64,000 nt of DNA from Lewinella sp. JB7 (lineage in GTDB: Bacteria; Bacteroidota; Bacteroidia; Chitinophagales; Saprospiraceae), in NCBI RefSeq assembly GCF_024297185.1, contig NZ_JANCTD010000001.1:186001-250000 (forward strand), written 5' to 3'. Under the pieces are notes generated by a model. That model worked only from the letters and a program-made list of their open reading frames with translations. It ran no database searches and was not told the DNA's origin. A program made the translations under genes and the position numbers. The stretch's first letter is position 1, and the number at the start of each line of letters is the position of its first letter. Below are positions 16,872-24,429 of the stretch, piece by piece.

Positions 16872-19340
16872 CTACTCCCGCACCAGCGCCAGGCGCATCC
16901 GCTTGATGCGGTCCTCCAGGCTTTCGGAAGAGATTCGTTCGCGGAGACGGTCGACGATGAGGGAGAAACTGAAGGGGGTGGCCTTCCGGGGCTGTTGAAA
17001 TAGGATCGTCTGCTGATTGATCCGTTCCAGTGCGGCGCGCAGGCGGGCTTCCTGCAGCTGAAAGGTCATGATCTCGTCGTAGGCCTGCTGTAGGAGCAGA
17101 TTGGTGGGCTCGTAGTCGGTGAAGACGTCGAAGAAGAGTTGGGAGCCGCTCTGCAGGTGCTTCTCCTTCTTTTGCTTGCCGGGGTACCCTTTGAAGATGA
17201 GTCCGGCGATGGCGGCGATGTCACGGAAGCGGCGTTTGGCCATCTCGGTGGCGTTGATGCCCGCGTTCAGGTCCGTGGTAAGTTCGCTGAGGTTGAACAG
17301 GTCGCTGCCGAGGGCTTCCTCGATGGGTATGGGTTGATCGCTCAGCAGTTCGAAGCCGTAGTCGTTCATCGCGATGGTGAAGGTCAATGGGGCAAACTGA
17401 CCGATGCGGTAAGCGATGAGGGAGCTGAGCCCTTCGTGAATACCCCGTCCCTCGCAGGGGTACATGAGGAGGTGATAGCCTTCCCGGTCGTGGAAGTACT
17501 CGATGAGCAACTCGTTGGTGGCGGGTACGGCGCTGCGGTGGGCCTGAATGTCGCGGAGGGGGGCCAGCTTAAGCAACTCAGCATCGTGGTAGTCTTCGAG
17601 TTTGAGCTCCTCCATTGCTTTGCGCAGGTAGGCCGACAGCTGACTCGACAACTGCATACGACCACCCCGCCAACTGGGCACCTTGCCCTTCTTAGCGGTG
17701 CTTTTCTTGACGAGAGCCTCGGTTCCCTTGACCTTGACAAACTTGAGGCTGCGACCGGCGAACCAGAAAGTATCTCCGGGCTTGAGGCTGGAGATGAAGT
17801 ATTCCTCGATGGCTCCGATGTATCCCCCCGACAGGTACTTGATCATCAGGGTGGTTTCGCTCACGATCGCACCGATGCTGAGCCGGTGCATCATGGCTAC
17901 CCGCTTGCTCTCTACCCGGTATACGCCCTCCTCGTCACGGATGACCTTATGGTATTCGTCATAGGCCCCCAGGCTATTGCCCCCGGTGGTAATGAAGTCG
18001 AGGCACCAGGCAAACTCTTCATCGCTGACGGAGGCGAAGCAGTAGGTTTCCCGAATCTCCCGCAGGACCTGTTCCCGGCGGAACCCTCCGCTTACGGCCA
18101 GCGTCACCAGGTACTGTACCAGCACGTCAAAGCTGCGGATGTAGGGAATGCGGCTTTCTATGACCTCGTTTTCAATACACCTTCGTAAGGCCGAGGCTTC
18201 CAATAGTTCCAGGCTATTCGTAGGGACGAAGTGGATGGTGCTCTTGGCCCCGGGGCGGTGTCCGCTGCGTCCGGCACGCTGTAGGAAACGGGCAACGCCC
18301 TTCGGACTACCGATCTGTACGATGGTTTCCACGGGGCGGAAGTCGACCCCGAGATCCAGACTGGAGGTACACACCACCGCCTTCAGGGTTCCCTGGTGTA
18401 AAGCATCTTCCACCCAGTCGCGCAGTTCCCGACTGATGCTGCCGTGGTGCATGGCGATGGCCCCCGACAGCTCCGGATCGGCATCTAGCAGACGCTGATA
18501 CCAGATCTCACACTGGCTACGGGTATTGGTAAAGATGAGGGTGGACCCTGACTGGTATATGATGGGTACTACCTTTTCCAGCAGTTTGATGCCTAGATGA
18601 CCGGCCCAGGGAAAGGTCTCGATCTCGTCGGGCATAACGGTGATCATCTTCGTCTCCTTGGTGGTCCGGGCTCGGATGATGGTCCGCTCCCGCGTTCCCG
18701 CCGGAACCAACACCTCCAGGGCTTCCTCCATATTGCCGATCGTAGCGGAAATGCCCCAGGTGCGAAAGGAATCCCCCCGCAATCCCCGCAGCCGACTTAG
18801 GGCCAATTCCACCAGTACTCCGCGTTTGGTGCCCAGCAATTCATGCCACTCATCGGCCACGAGTGCGCGCAGGTCCCCGAAGAATTCCTCGTACCCCTTG
18901 CTGGCCAGGAGGAGGTGCAGACTCTCGGGGGTGGTGATGAGGATTTCCGGGGGCTTGTTGCGCTGCTTCGTGCGCTGGGCGGTGGTCGTATCTCCCGAAC
19001 GGATGCCGACCCGCCACTGCATGCCCAGATCGGCGATCGCGCGCTCGGCGGCGGCCTGGATCTCCCGGGTCAGTGCCCGGATGGGGGTGATCCAGATGGC
19101 CCGCAGTCCATTATTGGCTTTGCCGGGATTGTCCGGATGCTCGCCGAGGAACTCGAGCAGGATCGGCAGGATCAGGGAATAAGTCTTGCCGCTGCCGGTA
19201 GGGGCATTGACTAGTCCGCTTTTACCCGCCAGATAGGCGCGCCAGGCCTCGTGCTGAAAGGGGAAGGCCGACCAGCCGCGGCCGGTGAACCAGGTATCGG
19301 CGCGGTGCAGCAGATCGGTGGGGGGAAGGGGAGCGGACAC
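16872..19340 (-). CDS. Lhr-type DEXH helicase, ligase-associated DNA-repair class
   Basis: An 822-residue superfamily 2 helicase. Motif I (Walker A) is NAPTGSGKT, motif II is DEWH, motif III is SATIGN and motif VI is QRAGRSGHRPG. The C-terminal ~350 residues form the Lhr winged-helix/beta-barrel extension (FVKVKGTEALVKKS, SWRGGRMQLSSQL). This matches the helicase usually encoded with an ATP-dependent DNA ligase, an exonuclease and a metallophosphoesterase in bacterial DNA-damage operons. None of those partners is next to it here, so it is a stand-alone copy or the cluster is split. The start is a GTG. Confidence 0.88.
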   Translation of the reverse strand: MSAPLPPTDLLHRADTWFTGRGWSAFPFQHEAWRAYLAGKSGLVNAPTGSGKTYSLILPILLEFLGEHPDNPGKANNGLRAIWITPIRALTREIQAAAERAIADLGMQWRVGIRSGDTTTAQRTKQRNKPPEILITTPESLHLLLASKGYEEFFGDLRALVADEWHELLGTKRGVLVELALSRLRGLRGDSFRTWGISATIGNMEEALEVLVPAGTRERTIIRARTTKETKMITVMPDEIETFPWAGHLGIKLLEKVVPIIYQSGSTLIFTNTRSQCEIWYQRLLDADPELSGAIAMHHGSISRELRDWVEDALHQGTLKAVVCTSSLDLGVDFRPVETIVQIGSPKGVARFLQRAGRSGHRPGAKSTIHFVPTNSLELLEASALRRCIENEVIESRIPYIRSFDVLVQYLVTLAVSGGFRREQVLREIRETYCFASVSDEEFAWCLDFITTGGNSLGAYDEYHKVIRDEEGVYRVESKRVAMMHRLSIGAIVSETTLMIKYLSGGYIGAIEEYFISSLKPGDTFWFAGRSLKFVKVKGTEALVKKSTAKKGKVPSWRGGRMQLSSQLSAYLRKAMEELKLEDYHDAELLKLAPLRDIQAHRSAVPATNELLIEYFHDREGYHLLMYPCEGRGIHEGLSSLIAYRIGQFAPLTFTIAMNDYGFELLSDQPIPIEEALGSDLFNLSELTTDLNAGINATEMAKRRFRDIAAIAGLIFKGYPGKQKKEKHLQSGSQLFFDVFTDYEPTNLLLQQAYDEIMTFQLQEARLRAALERINQQTILFQQPRKATPFSFSLIVDRLRERISSESLEDRIKRMRLALVRE

Positions 19341-19531
19341 GGACCTTAAACGGCTGTCGTGCCGGTGGGTTCTACCCTACCGGGGGGGTGAAGCCTTCTG
19401 CCCACTAAGTTCATCCGCTTCGAAAGCGTATTAAGTTGTCGCTGGCGCCTTTTAGTACCCCGGAAGGGGCGATTCCGCACTTAATGGCTTAATTATTTGG
19501 ATTTTTGCGGAGGATGAGCTACAGCGGTCCA

Positions 19532-19583
19532 ACGGGGTCACCCCGTCCGACGGCTATAGCGGTCCAACCGCTATAGCCGTCGG
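19532..19583. repeat. Two abutting perfect hairpins in a divergent intergenic region
   Basis: ACGGGGT-C-ACCCCGT (19532-19546) directly touches a 17-bp perfect inverted repeat with a 3-base loop (19547-19563 and 19567-19583, arms CCGACGGCTATAGCGGT). No T-tract follows. The 363-bp gap 19341-19703 otherwise holds only short C-rich direct repeats (CCGCTCC) and the pepP promoter. Role unknown: cruciform, protein site or processed RNA are all possible. Confidence 0.8.
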
Positions 19584-19664
19584 ACCGCTCCCGGACCGCT
19601 CCCCGCTCCCCGCTCCCGGCCAGCCCCCGGTACCCCGGCACCCCGCTTCCCGCTCTTCACTCCC

Positions 19665-19672
19665 TACCTTGC
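19665..19672 (+). promoter_or_regulatory. Putative -7 element TACCTTGC before pepP
   Basis: TACCTTGC is a variant of TAnnTTTG seen before several genes in this window. It lies 31 bp before the pepP ATG. Confidence 0.4.
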
Positions 19673-19703
19673 ACCCGCGCACCGCCGCCCTAAATCACGC
19701 CCT

Positions 19704-21023
19704 ATGTTCTCCACCCAAACGTACACCGACCGCCGCCAACGACTGGCTCAATTCCTCGGCAGCGGACTGATCCTCCTGCCCGGCAACGGTGAGGCCGCCA
19801 TGAATTACCGCGGCAACACCTACCCCTTCAAGCAAGATTCCAACTTTCGCTACTTCGCCGGTCACAATCAACCCGACCTTGTCCTCACCATCGATGCCGC
19901 CACGGGCGAAAGCCGACTGCACGGAGATGACCTGACGCTAGACGACGTCGTCTGGATGGGCGAACATCCCAGCACCGCCGAGCTTGCCGAACGCATCGGC
20001 GCCTGCTCCGGCACGCTGGAAGAACTCTCGCGGCTCCTCAAATCCGCCAAAAACGTCCACTACCTGCCCCCCTACCGCGCCGAACGCCACCGCCACATCG
20101 AGGAGTGGCTCGGCGAAGGCACCACCCCCAGCAAAGCACTCATCCGGGCCGTGGTCGAACTGCGCTCGGTAAAGAGCGCCGAAGAGATCGCGGAGATGGA
20201 AAAAGCCGTGCGCACCAGCCTGAGTATGCACGCCGCCGCCCGCAAAACCGCCACCCCCGGCATGACGGAGGCCGAAGTGGCCGGACTCATCGAAGGGATC
20301 GCTATTGCCGGCGGAGGCCGCCTGAGCTACCCGGCCATCGTCACCCGCAACGGTCACATTCTCCACAACCACTACCACGGCAACACCCTGGAGGAAGGCG
20401 ACCTGCTGCTGATCGACGCCGGCGCGGAAACCTCATCCGGTTACGCGGGTGACCTCACGCGCACTTTTGCCGTCGGCCGCGACATGACCGAGCGTCAGCA
20501 GACCGTGTACGACATCGTCGACGACGCCAAACGTCGGGTCATCGAGGCCATCCGGCCCGGCATCCCCTACCGCGAACTGCACGACCTTTCGGCCCGCATC
20601 ATCGTCGACGGGCTGAAGGATATCGGGCTCATGCGCGGCGATACCGACGAAGCCGTAGCCACCGGAGCCCACGCGTTGTTCTACCCCCACGGCCTGGGTC
20701 ACCTGATCGGTCTGGACGTCCATGATATGGAAGACCTTGGTGAGGACCTGGTGGGTTACGACGACGAAATCACCCGCAGCCCTCTCTTCGGCACCCGCAA
20801 CCTACGCCTGGGCCGCCGCCTGCGGGAGGGTTTCGTGATCACGGTAGAGCCGGGCATTTACTTCATTCCCACCCTGATCGATCGTTGGCGGGCGGATAAG
20901 AGACACACCGAATTCATCAACTTCGCGGCCGTGGACGCCTACCGGAATTTCGGCGGCATTCGCCTGGAGGACGACGTGGTCGTGACGGGCGGCGGAGCGC
21001 GGGTGCTGGGTAACCGGGAATAG
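19704..21023 (+). CDS. pepP: Xaa-Pro aminopeptidase (M24B, aminopeptidase P)
   Basis: A cytosolic metallopeptidase that removes N-terminal residues ahead of proline. The N-terminal aminopeptidase P domain (about 1-150, FKQDSNFRYFAGHNQPD) precedes the pita-bread catalytic domain. Metal ligands fit D in LLIDAGAE, D in SSGYAGDLTRTFAVG, H in FYPHGLGHLIGLDVHD, E in TVEPGIYF and E in IRLEDDVVV. Length (439 aa) is normal for the bacterial enzyme. The stop is only 2 bp from the convergent stop of the lipoxygenase gene. Confidence 0.93.
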   Translation: MFSTQTYTDRRQRLAQFLGSGLILLPGNGEAAMNYRGNTYPFKQDSNFRYFAGHNQPDLVLTIDAATGESRLHGDDLTLDDVVWMGEHPSTAELAERIGACSGTLEELSRLLKSAKNVHYLPPYRAERHRHIEEWLGEGTTPSKALIRAVVELRSVKSAEEIAEMEKAVRTSLSMHAAARKTATPGMTEAEVAGLIEGIAIAGGGRLSYPAIVTRNGHILHNHYHGNTLEEGDLLLIDAGAETSSGYAGDLTRTFAVGRDMTERQQTVYDIVDDAKRRVIEAIRPGIPYRELHDLSARIIVDGLKDIGLMRGDTDEAVATGAHALFYPHGLGHLIGLDVHDMEDLGEDLVGYDDEITRSPLFGTRNLRLGRRLREGFVITVEPGIYFIPTLIDRWRADKRHTEFINFAAVDAYRNFGGIRLEDDVVVTGGGARVLGNRE

Positions 21024-21025
21024 CG

Positions 21026-23266
21026 TCAGATATTGGTGCGGGCCTCGATGTCGTCCACGATGACGCCGTAGCTCCGGAACTCTTCTTCGTGAGCCTTCAG
21101 CATTTCCCCGAAGCGGGGGTTGACGTCGCGGTCCTCGTTGCGGGTAATGAAGCCGTACTCGGTGCGGGAAAGCAGATTGCTCCACCACATCATCTGGGTA
21201 GCACGGACGGGATCCGGAGCGATGCGGTAGTCGGATTCCGGGGCCAGTACACCGTCCGGGCCCTCCCCAAAGCGCAGGCCCAGGCAACTGTACAGCACTT
21301 CCCCGATGTCCTCGTACTGGTGTTCGTTGACCCAGGTATGCATGAAGGTGGCGGTGTGGATCACATAGACGCACCAGTCCTTGAGATTCTGCAGGACGCC
21401 GGGTTGGGCATCGAGAAAGGTTTCGGATTCCGTGATGGGGGAGAGGATCTTCAATTCGCCGTTTACGGTGCGGCGGGGGAGGGTGGGGTCGAAGCTGTAG
21501 CGGGATTCGAAGTAGGTGATTCGCTTCTCCATCATTTTCCGCTCCCGGGCGTCGAGCCGGTCGAGATCGATGCGGGAGCGAAACACCCGCACGCTATGGT
21601 TGACCATGTCCTCCGACATACGGTAGATCTCGTACCAGTGCTCCGCGATGGCCTCGAGGTTGCGCTCGAAGAACTCCTCTACGTATTCCCGGGTGATGTT
21701 CCAGAACAGGTTTTCTGCTTTTGCGTAGGTATGGGCATCGTTGATCACGCGCATGGGCTCCCGGCCCTTCCAGTCGAGTACACCCATGGTGTCTTCCACC
21801 CGTTGCTGTATGCCGAGCCCGGTCAGGGCGGAGGCGCGGGGGATGTATCCATGGCGCTGGGAAACGAGAATGCGATCGGCGGTGTGGTCTACCAGGGAAA
21901 CTTCCCGCAGATGGGGCTGCATGAGCCAGTTCACCGGATTGAGCCGCAAATTGCGGAAGGCCGCCAGGGCATACTGCTCGGTATTGGTATGGGTGTGCGC
22001 GAAGTGGTCGTCGACTTCGGCGACCAGTCCGCCGACTGACCGGGCGACTCGTTTGGCGTACGTCCACCGGGCACCGTCGCCGGGCCGGAACCGGCGCTGC
22101 TGCCAGGGATCGCGGTGGTAGGCATCGAGTGCTCCGGTAAAGATGATCTCCACCGGTAGTGGGGTATGATTTCCGGGGCGGATGCTGTACTTGATCTCGG
22201 TGGTCGGAAAGGCGAATACATCGTTGTGATCATAACCCTGGTAGCCCCAGTACAACATCCAGTAATGGTGGGGATGGTCGGGGTCCGGCCGGAAGCTTGC
22301 CGCGTTCATGCCATTCATCATCCGGGCGCCGAAAAATTCGTCGCCCCGGGTATAACCCTTGAGTTCGGGGGGCAGGGTGTTCTCGATACACGTGGTGAGG
22401 TTCAGCGGGTAGTCGGCCTGAATTTGCGGAATGGAGAGCGATTCCGGCGCCGTCGCCAGCTGGGCCAGGTGCTTGAGTTTGGTGAGTTCGATAGGAATGA
22501 TCTGATCCTGCAGCGCGTCGGTGCGGCCCTGTACGTAGCGCTCGGGAGCGTCGTGGTCGTGATCGTTGATGTACGTGCGCGGAATGGGGGTGTCCCGGCG
22601 GTAGGCCCACAGGCCGATCTGGATGTCGCGTAGGTTGTACTCCATCCCCGTAAGTTCCTTTTTCGGCACGTGGATGGACTCGGCGACGGAGTGGACCGGC
22701 CGGGGCTGATCCCGTTGGTCATATACAAAAGAGATCTGAGATACTTCGGCCCGAATACGGCGCACCGCCCAGGAGCGGGCTTCCCGCAAATCATAGGGCA
22801 AGCGGAAGGTGCCGTCCTTACCGCTTACGCCGGAGGCCAAATGACGCCAGCTGCCCCACCAGGTGCGGGCCCAGATATCGACGGGTAGGTGGTGGATGGG
22901 TTTGCCGTGGTCGTAGCGACCCGCGTAAGTGGTGCGGCCTACGAAGGAGGCCCCGGAAAAATTGCGGCCCCGGATCCGGGGATGACGCGGAAAGAGCTGA
23001 CGCAATAATCGCCGGACCCCCTCGACCGTGCGCTGGTACAGTAGGACGACGTACTCCACGATGATTGTCACGGGACTCGAAATAATCTTCGACCGGCCGA
23101 CCTCCAGGTGATTGATGCTCCGCAGGCGGGGGGTGAAAAAATTACCGCCATCGGGATAGCGGATCTTGGTCCTATTCAGGCACTCGGCACAAACGTCGCG
23201 GGGGTCCACCACGGGGTTGTCTACCTCCAGGATGACCCGCTTGCCGGTAGGATTGTCGGACTGCAT
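21026..23266 (-). CDS. Lipoxygenase-family iron dioxygenase
   Basis: Lipoxygenases insert O2 into polyunsaturated fatty acids to give hydroperoxides. In this 746-residue protein the iron-ligand helix reads HFAHTH (H421 and H426, the HxxxxH of HWLNTH in plant enzymes). It continues with PHLREV and H461, as in plant and animal enzymes. The third His and the Asn are in HTWVN (H643, N647; compare HAAVN), and the chain ends in the required terminal Ile (I746). There is no obvious PLAT domain. Residues ~125-185 (VDIWARTWW...GVSGKDGTFRLPYDL) resemble a transthyretin/CnaB-type beta-sandwich, and residues 63-78 are hydrophobic. It starts 5 bp after the upstream catalase-like gene and is last in a three-gene operon. 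The substrate is not predictable by eye. Confidence 0.88.
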   Translation of the reverse strand: MQSDNPTGKRVILEVDNPVVDPRDVCAECLNRTKIRYPDGGNFFTPRLRSINHLEVGRSKIISSPVTIIVEYVVLLYQRTVEGVRRLLRQLFPRHPRIRGRNFSGASFVGRTTYAGRYDHGKPIHHLPVDIWARTWWGSWRHLASGVSGKDGTFRLPYDLREARSWAVRRIRAEVSQISFVYDQRDQPRPVHSVAESIHVPKKELTGMEYNLRDIQIGLWAYRRDTPIPRTYINDHDHDAPERYVQGRTDALQDQIIPIELTKLKHLAQLATAPESLSIPQIQADYPLNLTTCIENTLPPELKGYTRGDEFFGARMMNGMNAASFRPDPDHPHHYWMLYWGYQGYDHNDVFAFPTTEIKYSIRPGNHTPLPVEIIFTGALDAYHRDPWQQRRFRPGDGARWTYAKRVARSVGGLVAEVDDHFAHTHTNTEQYALAAFRNLRLNPVNWLMQPHLREVSLVDHTADRILVSQRHGYIPRASALTGLGIQQRVEDTMGVLDWKGREPMRVINDAHTYAKAENLFWNITREYVEEFFERNLEAIAEHWYEIYRMSEDMVNHSVRVFRSRIDLDRLDARERKMMEKRITYFESRYSFDPTLPRRTVNGELKILSPITESETFLDAQPGVLQNLKDWCVYVIHTATFMHTWVNEHQYEDIGEVLYSCLGLRFGEGPDGVLAPESDYRIAPDPVRATQMMWWSNLLSRTEYGFITRNEDRDVNPRFGEMLKAHEEEFRSYGVIVDDIEARTNI

Positions 23267-23271
23267 GGCGG

Positions 23272-24429
23272 CTACTTTAGGGTGCTGGGGTAGGAACGGT
23301 TGATGATGCGGGGCGGCTTCTCCCAGTCGGAGTAGTTGCGGTTGTCGTTGTCGGGAATCTTCGGTGGATAGCCAAAGAGGGCGTAATTCAGTAACCGGGC
23401 CCGGTGAGCCAGGCCGGAATGGGCCCGCATGTAGTTCAGGGAATTATAGTCGTAGACCGACTTGGCCGGTAGGACGCCCAGTGTTTTTGGCATGTTGCGG
23501 ATGGAAAAAGTGGTCCGGCAGCTTTCCTTCCAGTCCAGGGTTTCCCGGATGTCGATCACCGCCAGGTCGTGCCAGGGGTGTAGGTCCTCGTTCCAGGTCT
23601 TCATGTTATTGAAGATCTCCGGATCGTCGTCGGCGGCCGCGGTGCGCAACTGGATTTGCATGAGGTATTTCGCGCCCTCCTTCCCTACCCGGTCCTCGTA
23701 TTCGTATTTCAGGTAGTTGCGGCCCCGGGGGTCGTGGCGGGGGACTCGTTGGTTGGCCACGTCGGTGGGATCCGGATGGTGGTTGATGCCCGTTTCCGGC
23801 TGATCGTCGTAGGGCCGGACGCGGTACTTGGCGTAGCGCTTGATGTTGTCCTCCCCGGTGAAGCGGAAGGGGGTCTTGCAGTAGTACCGCAGATCGTGAA
23901 AGGACTTCGGGTTCTCCCGGATTGCTTCCTCGGCGCCGGCCAGGCCGCTGGGGTACTTCCGGTAATAGTCGTGGTACTCAACGCCCCACTTTTCCTTGCG
24001 CATGCGGGCGAATTGCAGGAAGCTGGCGGCCGACCAGAAAAGACTTACGGCCCCGGTGTTCATCTGCATATCAAACGGACTCCGCAGGTGATGATCCGAA
24101 AACTTGACCGACATGCTGCGAATTCCGCGTACGGCATCGTCGAGGAAAGTGGCCGTCGCGTGGCGGATACGGCAGGGAAGGGTGCGCCCGGCGCGGAAAA
24201 ATTCGTGGCGCGGTAAGGCGGGATTGTCGAGTATGGTCACCATGCCGCGGGCGGCGATCCCGTTGTCGTGCGACATGCGGCGCTTTCCCACCAACGAAAC
24301 CAGCAGTGCGATGGCGACCGCGAAGCCCTTGGCGGTGATCCACAGGACCACCCGGTCGCGCAGGCCACCCAGGGTATCGAGCAGGGCGGTATCGACCCAG
24401 GAGCGGGCGGGAGGGGGCGGATGGGTCAT
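23272..24429 (-). CDS. Catalase-related haem protein, coral allene-oxide-synthase-like
   Basis: Catalase-fold haem proteins of this size include coral allene oxide synthase (cAOS), which turns fatty-acid hydroperoxides into allene oxides. Shared blocks as I recall them are HEFFRAGRT (cAOS HEFFTAGRT), R-hydrophobic-RHA, FDMQMNTG (cAOS LDIVMNTG), LRTA..DD..IF, HPW.DLA and YDYNS. Predicted distal pair S53-H54 (cAOS T66-H67; catalases have V-H) and distal N124, with the same 70-residue His-Asn spacing. The proximal ligand is best read as R345-LLN-Y349, like the NRARxxxY motif of small bacterial catalase relatives. A hydrophobic stretch at ~27-48 may anchor it to membrane. Its ATG overlaps the upstream cyclase stop (ATGA). 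Confidence 0.85.
   Translation of the reverse strand: MTHPPPPARSWVDTALLDTLGGLRDRVVLWITAKGFAVAIALLVSLVGKRRMSHDNGIAARGMVTILDNPALPRHEFFRAGRTLPCRIRHATATFLDDAVRGIRSMSVKFSDHHLRSPFDMQMNTGAVSLFWSAASFLQFARMRKEKWGVEYHDYYRKYPSGLAGAEEAIRENPKSFHDLRYYCKTPFRFTGEDNIKRYAKYRVRPYDDQPETGINHHPDPTDVANQRVPRHDPRGRNYLKYEYEDRVGKEGAKYLMQIQLRTAAADDDPEIFNNMKTWNEDLHPWHDLAVIDIRETLDWKESCRTTFSIRNMPKTLGVLPAKSVYDYNSLNYMRAHSGLAHRARLLNYALFGYPPKIPDNDNRNYSDWEKPPRIINRSYPSTLK

Noticed and set aside
15684-16906. Small ORFs reading RCFVRRLLGR-type peptides across the 16-kb array
   Set aside because: They repeat with the DNA unit, share no start context and change frame between units, so they are by-products of the repeat.
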